Shown: in pieces, positions 1 to 10,627 of the stretch | Position numbering within the stretch: the first letter of the stretch is position 1 | Layout of the letters: each line of letters starts with the position of its first letter | NCBI GenBank assembly: GCA_946811695.1 | Contig: OX328124.1 | Coordinates: 93,681,035 to 93,745,034 of the forward strand | DNA: 64,000 nucleotides | Direction: 5' to 3' | From: Gonocerus acuteangulatus | Lineage: Eukaryota; Arthropoda; Insecta; Hemiptera; Coreidae | Position numbers and translations under genes: made by a program | The notes under the pieces: model-generated | Told to the model about the DNA's origin: nothing | The model's database searches: none | The model's input: the letters and a program-made list of their open reading frames with translations, nothing else

Positions 1-330
1 TCGGCACTTTTGACCCCGATAGTTACTTTTTTTTAAAAAACATTTTTATATCATTACGATTCTCGTAAAAAATTTTAGGAAACAGACCAGAAGATATTAA
101 CCCAAAAAGATTTAATTTCGTAGCACATGCTGGGATGTTGCTGCTTACTATGAAGCTACTAAAATGGACGCCAAATGTGTACGTGAGTAAGTCATTATTT
201 CACGCAGAAATACAATGTATCTATCTGTTTTGATTGTTGAGAAACATCATCGGCACAACCTAACCCCTATATTTATCTGTTCGCGATACGACACTAAAAA
301 AATGGCCTGATTTTGATGACAATCGTAAGG
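1..330. other. AT-rich DNA with a family H fragment at its right end
   Basis: No gene is visible. At 295-325 the minus strand carries a stretch (ATCAGGCCATTTTT on the complement) resembling the block that lies just before the (TA)n tract in family H copies at 15430, 17940 and 55570. A (TA)n tract follows directly, as in those copies. A matching short block in plus orientation lies at 1676-1712. Confidence 0.4.
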
Positions 331-333
331 GAC

Positions 334-336
<3 letters not shown>

Positions 337-399
<63 letters not shown>

Positions 400-400
400 A
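337..400. repeat. (TA)n followed by (TG)n microsatellite
   Basis: A run of alternating T and A of roughly 45 bases is followed by about 16 bases of TG and another short TA run. It is the first of about a dozen (TA)n tracts in the window. It abuts a family H fragment on the left and a LINE-like 3' end on the right. Confidence 0.9.
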
Positions 401-456
401 TATATAAATTCTCCTGTCAAAGTGTTAGTGACGTAACTCCTCCGAAACGGCTCGAC
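401..456 (-). mobile_element. 3'-end fragment of a LINE-like repeat
   Basis: On the minus strand this reads as a diverged copy of the end of the repeat at 56603-56870: the sequence GGTCGAGCCGTTTCGGAGGA, then a diverged stretch, then AGAATTTATATATA. In the better copy the matching sequence is followed by a target duplication, so the similarity marks a 3' end. Only about 55 bases are left here. Confidence 0.45.
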
Positions 457-1160
457 CTCCTACATAGTTAGGCGGGCGATAATAGTATAATAATTAGGAA
501 ATTTAATTTTTTTTTTCACCCTATTTTCTTTTTCAGTTTTTTCCTAATTTAATGTATTGATTTATTATTATTTAATTAGTTTGGTTTACTTGAGCAGTAA
601 TGGAAGAGCACAGTAATGTTGTGCGAACTTGATGATGCAATAAATAATGTTTTTATGTTATGTAAATTAGGTGTATTTACAGCTGAAAAGTCATCAGAAG
701 AATATTGTAATAATAAAAAAATCCAGAATCTCTTCAGATCAGTGGCTAAAGCTTGACATTACTGAACCAAATTGCCTCCTGAAGTCCCCGAAGGGCTATC
801 GTTTCTGAGCTATTGATGGCTTCAGACCATAACTAATGGGTAATGATACTAGCCGACAAGGAGATAGAGCCCAGTATAGGCCCCTGAGGGACAGTCCGTC
901 CCTGCATACCTAGCATTGCTGGCTGACACATGTCACTAAGGTAATAGTTTCTACCTTACTATGCAGTGATGACAAGCACCGAGAAGGCAACAGATAATGA
1001 TTAAATGCTACTCATGTATTAGGCGGCCTTATTACAATAAATGATAATTCGTACAACTTCATACAAAATCACCTGAAGCGAGAAAAGGGATTGTAAGCTT
1101 ATTTCCTCTTCCATAAAAGAATAAAAATCTTGCCATTGACTCTATCGGAAGTGCTGCCAA
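457..1160. other. No gene; unexplained GC-richer block at 775-1040
   Basis: Most of this stretch is AT-rich without a recognisable element. The part from about 775 to 1040 is clearly richer in G and C than its surroundings and holds short repeated words, but it has no open frame, no terminal repeats and no tRNA- or 5S-like promoter boxes that I can see. It may be a fragment of an old repeat. Confidence 0.3.
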
Positions 1161-1167
1161 GAATTAT

Positions 1168-1169
1168 GG

Positions 1170-1235
<66 letters not shown>

Positions 1236-1240
1236 ATATA
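1168..1240. repeat. (TA)n microsatellite
   Basis: Alternating TA of about 60 bases with a short TATGTATG interruption at the right end. It sits directly against the left arm of the inverted-repeat element at 1241-1521. Confidence 0.9.
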
Positions 1241-1521
1241 AAATAGAAACACCAACAGCTCCAGGTCTCCACCACAAATGATTTATATTATTGTCAAAGC
1301 TTTCAGAGACTACAGCGCCATCATCAGTGCTTCTAAAGATAGACAAAACACAAAATATATAATTTTGAACAAGGAGACAAATTCATCAAGCAATAAAACC
1401 ATTAAAATAGTCATATAACATTAAAAAGTATAACACAATCGGTACATAAACCTAATGCTGAGGTACCCTCCTAGTGGTCATCATTTGTGGTGGAGACCTG
1501 TGGTTGTTGGTGTTTCTATTT
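1241..1521. mobile_element. Small inverted-repeat (foldback/MITE-like) element
   Basis: The left arm (1241-1281, starting AAATAGAAACACCAACAGC) and right arm (1481-1521, ending TTGGTGTTTCTATTT) are reverse complements over about 41 bases with about four mismatches. The 200 bases between them are not repeated. No clear target duplication flanks it. The inner part of the left side contains a CAGAGACTACAGCGCCATCATCAG stretch, a type of motif that recurs in arthropod repeats. Superfamily unknown. Confidence 0.65.
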
Positions 1522-1970
1522 GATGCAGTACCACCACCGTCCAGGCAAAACAATGTCAAGATATAAATAATCCTATAATATAATATAGGTAAATACATAA
1601 ATATAACGTATGGTGTTAATTCGTACTTCTAGTGTTGAAGTTCGTTCGAGATAAGATATTTTTGTGACAAATTTAATTAAAATCAGGCCATTTTTGAAGG
1701 TTGAGAGCGAGCAGACCAATTTATACATACATATGTATAATAAGATGGCTATATTTAATGTGGCAGAAGGTCAAAATTCATAAACTACACATCATTCGTC
1801 AATACTCCTTTATTTCGTTCTACATGTTTCAGGTCTCTGTTAAGTCTCTTCAGGAATACTTAATATACACCCTTAACACCTGGGAACCTTTTGTAGGCAG
1901 GGCTACGGCTACATCAATCATGGCTACTGCATGTCAGCTGTTTATAATCGATTGCTTTAGATTAAATGTC
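1522..1970. other. Old repeat debris upstream of the first LINE
   Basis: A short family H-like block lies at 1676-1712. A stretch at 1755-1860 with AATGTGGCAGAAGGTCA and CTACATGTTTCAGGTC shares words with 32210-32230 and 34018-34040, so it belongs to another dispersed repeat. No supported gene. Confidence 0.35.
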
Positions 1971-1982
1971 GATTTCCTAAAA
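1971..1982. repeat. Target-site duplication, left copy
   Basis: GATTTCCTAAAA at 1971-1982 is repeated exactly at 5144-5155, just after the (TA)n tail of the LINE. This brackets the insertion as 1983-5143. Confidence 0.85.
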
Positions 1983-1992
1983 GGTAGCTGAC

Positions 1993-4851
1993 ATGTCCAT
2001 TAACAAGACAAAGCCCACCCATAAAAGACCCCCGGTTCCTTGGTGGAACAATGAGTGTAAAAGAGTGGTCAGAGAACGCAGAAGAGCACTTCGCTTATTC
2101 AATAATAATCCATGTACTAATTTTTTAATAGATTATAAAAAGAAAAAAGCTATTGCTCAAAATGTCATAAAGAGTGCCAAAAGAAAATGCTGGATAGACT
2201 TCCTGTCATCAATTAATCATTCTACACCACCAAGTATAATATGGAACATGATTAATAAAATCACTCATAAAAAATATAGGGCGCCAATACCAACAATTAA
2301 ACAAAATATCTCTCTTGTTCATGATCCCAAAGAAATCAGCAACATCCTTGGATTCCATTTTAGTCAAATCTCGAGCAATGGAAGACTCTCACCTCAGCCA
2401 TTGCAGTATAAATTAGCATTAGAGAAGACACCAATACCTCCATGCATAAACACATACTGTCCATTAAACGAGCCTTTTTCTATGCAAGAACTACAGCATA
2501 CTCTTTCTCAGGTGAAACTCACAGCACCAGGGTCAGATGGCATTTGCTATAAAATTCTGAGGAATATTCCTTTTGCTGGATTATGCACTCTTTTAAAGGC
2601 CTTTAACAATGCATATGAGACAGGAGAATATCCCAGTAGCTGGAATGAGTCAATTGTCATCCCCATATTGAAAAAAGACAAAGATAAAACTCTCCCTACT
2701 AGTTACAGACCAATAGCTCTAACCAGCTGTATCGGCAAGCTATACGAACGAATGATTAACAAACGGCTCTTATGGTTCCTTGAAAAAAATAAGCTCCTTT
2801 CAGAATATCAATGTGGCTTCAGGTCGAACCATTCGACAATGGACCACATAGTTCGCTTTGAAAATGAAATTTTAAATGCATTTCTTAACAAGGAGTCTAT
2901 CATAGCCGTTTCATTCGACATTGAAAAAGCATACGATACAGTATGGCGCCGGACTATTGTGTCGAAATTGTATGAATGGAATATTCTGGGAAATGTATTT
3001 AATTTCATAGAACATTTCCTTTCGAATAGGACATTTAGAGTCAAAGTAGGGGGACAGCTGTCGGACTCATTTATCCAGGAAAATGGAGTACCACAGGGTT
3101 GCGTTCTGAGCACGACCCTATTCAAGATCGCAATAGACACCATCCGCGAGTGTATCACGCCAGAAGTAAGGTATAGCCTGTATGTTGATGATTTGCTTAT
3201 TTACAGCAAGGGAAATGACATGAAACGAATGCAAGACAAAATCCAGGAGGTAATAGGCAACCTGCAAAATTGGAGTTCCCGTAATGGGCTCAAAATCTCA
3301 AATGAAAAAACACAATTTATTGTGTTCACTAAGAAAAGAATTATTCCGCAAATAGAATTGTTGCTACACTCCAAACGTATACCTGTATCCGACACAATAA
3401 AATTCTTAGGGATGCATTTTGATTCAAGGCTTACTTGGGCACCTCACTTGAAAAGAATCCTTGAAAAATGTAAAAAGTCTTTACATTTCTTGAGGATCCT
3501 TAGTAATACCCAGTGGGGAGCTGACAGAAGCTTAATGCTAACCTTCTACCGAGCGTACACCAGGTCCATACTGGATTACGGAAGTATAGTGTACTCATCT
3601 GCCAGACCCAGTACCTTGAAGATGCTAGATCCCGTGCATAACACTGGGCTCCGTCTAGCCACCGGAGCTTTCAGGTCAAGTCCAGCAATCAGTTTGTATG
3701 CTGAATCGGGAGAACATCCATTGGAGTATAGACGTATGTTAAATTGTATAAAGTTCACATTAAAATCTAAATTTTTAAACTGCCCTTGCACCCCAAACAA
3801 CATTGACGAAAGAATACTTAGAAAATACCAACAGCACCCAAAAAGACAAAGACCACTACACCTACGATACCTGGACTACACGAATGGTACATTAATAGCA
3901 ACAACGCCTGTTCTCATGAACCCTTTATGTAAATATATCCCGTGGAAAATAGAAAATTTAAAAATTAATCTAACCTTGTCAAAATTCAAAAAGAATCAAC
4001 CAACTTCTAGGCACTTTTACACTTCGTTTTTTCAAGCTTTTCACATAGAAAATAGTGATTCCCTTTTTGTATACACTGACGCGTCAAGAACTCCACATGG
4101 GACAGGCGCAGCTGCTATTATTGGTCAAAACTGCTACTACAGAAAACTTCCAGACGACACTAGTACGTATTCAGCTGAACTGGAAGCCATAAAACTAGGA
4201 CTGAACAGCCTACCAGACACACAACATAAGAACATTGTACTATGCACGGACTCACTCAGTTCAATCCAATCATTACAAGACTATTACAGTACACACCCAA
4301 TAGTACGCGACATTTTTGAAATAATATATCACACAAACAAGAAATTCACAATGTACTGGCTACCCGGCCACGAAGACATCAGACAAAGTACTACAGTAGA
4401 CGGACAGGCTAAACTAGCCACTCGACGACCAGGACCAGACGTACATTACATGACATACCAGGATCTTCAAGCCTTATCTAAGAGATTCATAACTGATAAA
4501 TGGCAAGAATCCTGGTACAACACGACTGACAACAAGCTTCGAGAAATCAAGCACACTGTACAGGAATGGTCATCCAGTAAAAGACCAAATAGACGAGAAG
4601 AAGTGGTGTTATGCCGTCTAAGGATTGGCCATTCCCGACTGACACATTCCTACATAATGACCAGACAAGAGAGACCGACATGTACATACTGCAATACCCA
4701 CCTAACGATAAAGCACATACTGACAGAGTGTAGACTCAGGACAAATTTCAAATTACCCTACAATTTGACTGACTTACTTTCTGATAATAGCCAGTACATT
4801 GTTGAAATTATTAAATACCTCATACATACACATTTATACAACAACATTTGA
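1993..4851 (+). CDS. LINE ORF2 C-terminal part: reverse transcriptase, RNase H, CCHC finger
   Basis: The 952-residue frame is open but lacks the endonuclease. Its first ATG is simply an internal Met of the parent protein, because homology with the second LINE starts a few codons earlier. Visible parts: the pre-RT motif PVPWWNNEC near residue 15, fingers motif SYRPIALTSC near 235, palm motif FDIEKAYDTVW near 307, GVPQG near 365, and the catalytic box YVDD at about 397-400 where most LINEs have YADD. RNase H follows at about 690-815 (YTDAS, SAELEA, TDSLSS, LPGHED), and a C-x2-C-x8-H-x4-C finger is near 898-914. The usual Asn in the last RNase H motif is altered. RNase H domains of this kind occur in I, R1 and related clades. 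There is no internal stop, so the copy is young, but it cannot move by itself without an endonuclease. Confidence 0.85.
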   Translation: MSINKTKPTHKRPPVPWWNNECKRVVRERRRALRLFNNNPCTNFLIDYKKKKAIAQNVIKSAKRKCWIDFLSSINHSTPPSIIWNMINKITHKKYRAPIPTIKQNISLVHDPKEISNILGFHFSQISSNGRLSPQPLQYKLALEKTPIPPCINTYCPLNEPFSMQELQHTLSQVKLTAPGSDGICYKILRNIPFAGLCTLLKAFNNAYETGEYPSSWNESIVIPILKKDKDKTLPTSYRPIALTSCIGKLYERMINKRLLWFLEKNKLLSEYQCGFRSNHSTMDHIVRFENEILNAFLNKESIIAVSFDIEKAYDTVWRRTIVSKLYEWNILGNVFNFIEHFLSNRTFRVKVGGQLSDSFIQENGVPQGCVLSTTLFKIAIDTIRECITPEVRYSLYVDDLLIYSKGNDMKRMQDKIQEVIGNLQNWSSRNGLKISNEKTQFIVFTKKRIIPQIELLLHSKRIPVSDTIKFLGMHFDSRLTWAPHLKRILEKCKKSLHFLRILSNTQWGADRSLMLTFYRAYTRSILDYGSIVYSSARPSTLKMLDPVHNTGLRLATGAFRSSPAISLYAESGEHPLEYRRMLNCIKFTLKSKFLNCPCTPNNIDERILRKYQQHPKRQRPLHLRYLDYTNGTLIATTPVLMNPLCKYIPWKIENLKINLTLSKFKKNQPTSRHFYTSFFQAFHIENSDSLFVYTDASRTPHGTGAAAIIGQNCYYRKLPDDTSTYSAELEAIKLGLNSLPDTQHKNIVLCTDSLSSIQSLQDYYSTHPIVRDIFEIIYHTNKKFTMYWLPGHEDIRQSTTVDGQAKLATRRPGPDVHYMTYQDLQALSKRFITDKWQESWYNTTDNKLREIKHTVQEWSSSKRPNRREEVVLCRLRIGHSRLTHSYIMTRQERPTCTYCNTHLTIKHILTECRLRTNFKLPYNLTDLLSDNSQYIVEIIKYLIHTHLYNNI

Positions 4852-5088
4852 AAAAGTTAAAATAACAACAGCCATTTAGTGAATTGCGTTTTTGGGGAAT
4901 TAATCCAACAAAAGAGATTCTCTTTCTGTTGGATTAATGTAAGAAAACAGACAAAACATTTAACAATACACACAATATTCAACAGACAGAACATTTATTA
5001 ATCAACAGACAGACACTTTTGTTTGTACTTTTTCAATTGTGTATTCAGGAACAGAGCCGAAGTTTTGTCACCAAATGGTGAAAAAACT

Positions 5089-5091
<3 letters not shown>

Positions 5092-5143
<52 letters not shown>
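5092..5143. repeat. (TA)n tail of the first LINE
   Basis: About 50 bases of alternating TA between the 3' UTR (ending ACTAAAA) and the right target duplication. Confidence 0.9.
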
Positions 5144-5146
<3 letters not shown>

Positions 5147-5155
5147 TTCCTAAAA

Positions 5156-5289
5156 AAAGTCCTTGTCTGGATGAAGATTTCCCAAATTAAATTTATTATA
5201 GGCAGCTAATTCTCTGAGCAGATCTCGAGGCATTGCTCCCTTCTTTTTACCTTCTCCAAAATTTACCCGTTGCAGCTGTGCGGTGATTT
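5156..5289 (-). other. Possible small coding relic
   Basis: On the minus strand 5281-5158 is an open stretch of about 40 codons containing the words MPRDLLRELAAYN and ending in TAG. A CACAG that could be a splice acceptor precedes it. The residue mix looks protein-like, but I do not recognise a family and nothing around it confirms a gene. Confidence 0.25.
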
Positions 5290-5398
5290 TCAGTGAGAGG
5301 ATAGATCTGATTCATTTTCTTTCTTTTTTTTTTAAAAAAAAGAGCGAATCGGACTCGAACCCACGGCCTTAGCACTCACCGGGTCACCTAATTAATTA
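5290..5398 (-). mobile_element. Diverged tRNA-derived SINE (family S2)
   Basis: On the minus strand the head contains a B-box-like GGGTTCGAGTCC preceded by GGTGAGTGCTAAGGC in the position of an A box. It is followed by an A/T tract and a body with ATCAGATCTATCC, which resembles CATCAGCCCTATCC in the better S2 copies at 34570 and 45360. The 5' end of the SINE lies against the target duplication of the next LINE. Confidence 0.6.
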
Positions 5399-5400
5399 TA
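5389..5400. repeat. Target-site duplication of the second LINE, left copy
   Basis: TAATTAATTATA is found here and again at 10756-10767, exactly after the A-rich tail of the LINE. The sequence is simple, but the match at both element edges is exact. Confidence 0.7.
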
Positions 5401-5504
5401 TACATATAATTAAGTCATATGGTTGAACTTAACTAAAAAGTTGGAAAGTTTTTTACTCCGTAAATATAGCCGCTATCAGTGGTAAATACGAGCAAAATTA
5501 GAAT

Positions 5505-6679
5505 ATGACAAAGAAAAATGACCCAAGTAACAATAAAGAAGCTACAGGAAGAAAGAAAACCTGGTACGAGGAAGTTACAGATTCTCATGGTGAAGCAGAA
5601 CCTTTACCTCAGTACTTGGTGGTTCGATTGGATGAGGAAGGGAAATCATTTAACAACGTGAGTCCCTTTTTAATTAATAAGTGGGTTACCTCTTTCTCAA
5701 AAGATATACAAATAAGAAAAAATAAGAGAGATGGAACATTATTATTATATGTTGAAAAGACATCTGTTTGCTCTAAACTACTTTCAGAAAAGAAATTTAA
5801 CCTTTATAATATAGAAGTAACTCCACATCGATCGCTAAATCGATCAAAGGGAATATTCTACTGTCCCGATATAGCTGCAGAGATTCTACAAGAATTGAAG
5901 GACCAGCTAGTTGTAGAAATAAGGCGCATCAGAATCAAGGACAAATTACAAACTTCGCCTATGTTCGTACGTCCAACCTCCCTGAGAGACTATACCTAGG
6001 GTACCTGACTGTGCGGGTTCGGCCTTACATTCCAAGTCCAGTTGTCTGTTTTCAATGTTTTCAGATGAATCATTTTTCGAAAACTTGCCAAAACGAAAGA
6101 ATATGCCCGAAGTGTACAAAATCTAAGCATGAGGGACATTGCACCAAAATAAAATGTACCTTGTGTGGAGCATCTCATTATTATAAGAAATGCTTAAATT
6201 ACACCCGGGAGCAAGACATCAGACGGAAAATGGTACTAGGGAAAATAAGCTATTTGGAAGCTAAAAGAGTACTGAACAAGGAAAAAAGCTCTTCGTATGC
6301 TCAAAAGGCTAAAGCCGATGAGCAGAATAACATTAGCCTCAGAATAGTAGAATCATTAATGAAAATAGAAAACAGACTAGAAATACTGGAATCAAGCGTC
6401 TCAAGTCAATTGGATTTGAGAAGGAACATGCCGTCCACCAGTGGTAATGTCAAGATCCCAAGAAGTACTCTGAAAGAACGAACTCCATCCAAGATAGAAA
6501 AACCTACAACTGGCAACGAGAAGAAGGAACGGACTCAGCCATCGCCTGTCAAGCCATCAATGGAAGAAGAAGACGTGGTTTACGAAGATAACAAGGCTGT
6601 AAACAAGAAAAATGCTCCTGAACCAAAGGGTGCAGGCAAATATAAAAGGTCAGCTAGTTTTAAGTCCAAGAAGGTTTAA
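5505..6679 (+). pseudogene. LINE ORF1 (Gag-like, three CCHC knuckles), frameshifted
   Basis: ORF1 proteins of this class bind the element RNA and form particles with it. The frame opens at ATG 5505 and is read to 5999. A one-base shift close to 5970 moves it to the frame that continues through the knuckles and ends at 6679, giving about 390 residues in all. The knuckles lie in a row: C-x2-C-x4-H-x4-C (CFQCFQMNHFSKTC), C-x2-C-x4-H-x3-C (CPKCTKSKHEGHC) and C-x2-C-x3-H-x4-C (CTLCGASHYYKKC). The tail is rich in Lys, Ser and Pro and probably disordered. The part before the shift has the basic, charged character usual for these proteins. Confidence 0.8.
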
Positions 6680-6744
6680 ATTTTTTAATATTTGTTTTTT
6701 AAAATCTTTTATTTTTTCGTATTTCATAAATTAAATTTTAATTA

Positions 6745-9700
6745 ATGAGTGTGCTCCAATGGAACATAAATGGCCTGGAGAGACATTTTGATGATTTGAA
6801 GTGCCTGTTGCGCGACAAACATCATGACATACTCGCATTACAGGAAACTCACACTATTCCAAGCAAGTCTATCAGCATGCATGGCTTTTCCATTTATAGA
6901 AATGATTATTGTCTGGGTGGTAAGGCATGTGGTGGTGTAGCCATCCTTGTCAAAGATTGTATATACAGCGAGCCAATACGGTTGCTGACAGGTTTGCAAG
7001 CAGTTGCGGTCTCAGTATACCTTCCCTTCAGGCTGACTGTCTGTTCGCTTTATCTTCCACCAAGCGAACCAATTGACACTAATATGATACAAGACTTACT
7101 TACACAATTACCGTCCCCATTGTTGCTTCTCTCTGATGTAAATGCCCAATCCACGATGTGGCACTCATTAGTTACAAATAGTAGAGGGCAACTCATACAG
7201 AATATACTGGAAAATTTCGACTTACTGACTTTAAACACAGACTCACCTACTCATTTATGCACTCGGACTGGCACATTTACAAATATAGACATATCTGTTT
7301 GTTCGACATCGATATACACCAGGTTAATTTGGGAAGTGAGTAACGATGCCTACTCTAGTGACCATTATCCAATTTTTATTTCACAAGCAGTAGCATCTCC
7401 CATATTTCAAAGTCAGGTAAGATATAATATGAGAAAGGCAGATTGGAATTTATTTCAGCAATACATTACCAACAAACAAGATTTAAACAGCATTAGAACA
7501 GTTGACAAACTCACCACATTAATAATCGAAGCAGCTGACCACAGCATACCGAAGACTACAAATAGATACACTAAAACTCCGGTTCCTTGGTGGAATGAGG
7601 AATGTAGGACGGCAATAAGCGAAAGAAGAAAAGCACTAAATTTATTTCGTCGGCATCCATGATCCATGATCCATGATCAGGCCCTTATAAACTACAAGGA
7701 GAAAAAGGCAAAGGCGAAATGGGTGATTAAAAATAGGAAACAACTACGTTGGAGAGAGTTCCTATCGGACATCAATAGTAGGACACCTGCCCGAGAAATA
7801 TGGAATGTGGTGAATAAAATTCAGCATAGGAAATATAGGCGACCTATAGCAGGACTGTTGGACGTCGACAAAATTCTTACTGACCCAAAAGATATTAGTA
7901 ACTTATTAGGACTACATTTCAAACAAACATTTAGCGATAACATCTATTACGCGACATTTCTTTTACAGAAATTACATACAGACAGTATACCTTTACCTGA
8001 CTTACCTGATGACGACAATCCTCTAAATGACCCAATTACTATACAGGAACTTCAACTAGCTTTAAGTCACACAAAAAAATCATCACCTGGACCAGACTGC
8101 ATTACTTATGAAATGCTGAAAAATTTACCTAATTCAGCTCTTTGCCTCCTCTTAAAGGTTTTAAATGTAGTTTTTAGGGAAGGTGCCTATCCTCCAAGTT
8201 GGAATGAGTCTATCATAATTCCCATATTGAAACATGACAAGGACAAGTATTTAGCTTCTAGTTTTAGACCTGTATCTCTCACCAGCTGCCTGAGCAAAAC
8301 TCTGGAGAGGATCCTCAATAAAAGGTTATGGTGGTTTTTGGAAAACAGAAATCTTCTGTCAGACCGCCAATGTGGATTCAGGCCAGGCCATTCTACACTG
8401 CACCATATATCTGTTCTCGAAAATGATATTCTAAATGCCTTTACGAAGAAAGAATCTGTATTTGCTGTGTCTTTAGACATAGAAAAGGCTTTCGACAGTG
8501 TTTGGAGACGTTTGATTTTAGTACAGATGCAGAGTTGGAAAATTAATGGAAATATGTTACGATTCATTTCCAACTACTTGTCTGAACGTCGTTTCCGCGT
8601 GAGGATAGGTGCAACGTTATCAGATGAATACTTTCAAGAAAATGGAGTGCCTCAAGGAGGTGTTCTGAGCACCACACTGTTTACTATTGCAATCAATTCT
8701 ATTAAAGAGCATATACCTCAGACTACATCCCATTGTCTGTATGCTGATGACTTGCTAATATACACTGCTACAAAACATACAGAGACTGCTGAAACAAACT
8801 TACAGACTACAATAAATGCAATACAAGAATGGGGTGAAACATCTGGCTTCCAATTCTCTCAAGAGAAAACGAAGTGTATAATTTTTACATGAAAGAGACG
8901 GAAACCATGCATTGAACTCAAATTAGGACAACACAAAATCGCATTGACTGACAATCTGAAGTTTTTAGGACTGACTTTTGACACTAGACTTACTTGGTTG
9001 CCCCACTTGAAAGGTCTCCTCCTTAAATGCAAAAAGTCATTGAATTTAATGAGGATACTGAGTAATTCTAAATGGGGTGCTGACAGGTGCTCTATGCTGA
9101 TGTTCTATCGAGCCTATACCAGGTCATTACTGGATTATGGTTGCACAGCATATTCATCGGCCAGTCAAAGTTCACTGAAACTACTGGACACAATTCACAA
9201 TACAGGACTACGACTAGCAACAGGCGCTTTCAGATCTAGTCCTCGGAGCAGCCTCTATGTTGAATCAAACGAGCCACCTCTAGAGTACAGAAGGCAATTG
9301 CTATGCACAAATTATTTTATTAAACTAAAATCGCTTAACAAGCTTTGTACAAAACATATTTTAATAAACGAGTTTTATCCCAGATACACAAATAAAACAA
9401 AACAAAAACCTTTGAACATTAGAATTTTACAATACACTCGTCACTCTAATATACTTCAACCACCTATACATGTTTTCAAAGCACTTTCTCATCCTCCATG
9501 GAGAACAAAGAACTTAAAAATAAACATCTCATTATCACAACATAATAAAACTGATCCACACTCTCACCACATTTATAAGTATAAAATGAATGCCATATTA
9601 ACAAACTATGTGGGAGCATTAGGCATTTATACTGATGGCTCAAAAACAAGCAGTGGCACAGGTTCAGCAGCAATCGTAGAAGACAACGCATTTCAGGCAA

Positions 9701-10415
9701 AACTAGCAAATGCTTCAAGCATTTATACTGCCGAGCTCTTCGCGATTTACCTAGCCCTGTCAAATGTTCCAACCACATCACACAAACAAATCACGCTTTT
9801 TACAGACTCATTAAGTTCTTTGTTCTCTCTCACAGACATGTACAGTACTCACCCAATTGTAACAGACATTTTTGAACAAATACATACACTTCAAAATCAC
9901 AACATTGACATTATTATGTTGTGGCTACCAGGACATTTTAACTTATTGAAATCAACTGACGTGGACCTTCTGGCAAAATTAGCCACCAGACAATGTACCG
10001 AAGACTTTTCACAAATTACAGAACCCGACATGAAACGGGTTGTAAGGACTCACGTACTCAATAAATGGCAGGCTGAATGTTATCTTTGAATGAAAAGAAG
10101 CTTCGGGAGATAAAGCCATTCATAGCAAAATGGAACTCCAGCAATAGAACCTGCCGGAGAGATGAAGTAGTCCTTACAAGACTTAGAATTGGACATACAC
10201 TACTAACTCACTCTTACTTAATGACAAAACAAGACATACCACTATGTACAGAATGCAATAAGACATTAACAGTAAAACACTTACTAACAGACTGCAGGAA
10301 ACGTGAAAACATCAACATGCCACATGATATGTATGAACTTTTGACAGATGGTAGCCCACACATATCCATTATTTTACATTTTTTAAAACAGATAAACATG
10401 TACGAGCAAATTTAG
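6745..10415 (+). pseudogene. LINE ORF2 (endonuclease, reverse transcriptase, RNase H), two stops and one frameshift
   Basis: The protein nicks the target and copies element RNA into it. The N-terminal 230 residues form an APE-type endonuclease: WNINGL, LQETH, LLSDVNAQ (the usual GDFN is altered), NIDISV and SSDHYP. The reverse transcriptase carries SFRPVSLTSC, LDIEKAFDSVW, GVPQGGVLS and the intact box YADD near 8742. RNase H follows with YTDGSK, TAELFA and TDSLSS, then a C-terminal finger, C-x2-C-x8-H-x4-C. Lesions: TGA at 7660 inside a triplicated ATCCATG, TGA at 8890, and a frameshift near 10080. Reading resumes in the same frame after both stops. The sequence between the lesions is intact. 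Confidence 0.85.
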
Positions 10416-10571
10416 AAAACCTTATACTAATATGTTTCACCATTTATTAAATTTTATTTGTACAAAATAGACCGAAAAGATCGAATTTTAGTTTATTGAA
10501 AATAATTTATTAAATTTACCACCTTTTTGTTTATAAATTTATAGCTGACGTTTTATGTTTTACAGACGTAC

Positions 10572-10574
<3 letters not shown>

Positions 10575-10626
<52 letters not shown>
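10575..10626. repeat. (TA)n microsatellite in the LINE 3' UTR
   Basis: About 50 bases of TA lie 160 bases after the ORF2 stop. Unlike in the first LINE the tract is internal: about 100 bases of unique sequence and an AAATA-type tail follow. Confidence 0.85.

Positions 10627-10627
<1 letters not shown>

Larger units (their letters stand above)
1983..5143 (+). mobile_element. 5'-truncated LINE (I/R1-like, with RNase H)
   Basis: The insertion is bounded by a 12-base target duplication. It starts abruptly just after the point where the endonuclease domain ends in the related full-length copy at 5401-10755, so about 3 kb of the 5' part is missing, the usual result of incomplete target-primed reverse transcription. 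After the coding region there are about 240 bases of 3' UTR, and the element ends in a (TA)n tract of about 50 bases rather than poly(A). The tract touches the right target duplication, so it behaves as the tail of the insertion. Confidence 0.85.

Noticed and set aside
1164..1346. Open frames rich in alternating Tyr and Ile, here and near 15400, 17900, 28450, 35450, 52400 and 55750
   Set aside because: They are translations of (TA)n microsatellites.
2808..3803. Minus-strand open frames within the first LINE
   Set aside because: They overlap the long, motif-bearing plus-strand polymerase frame and show no family features.
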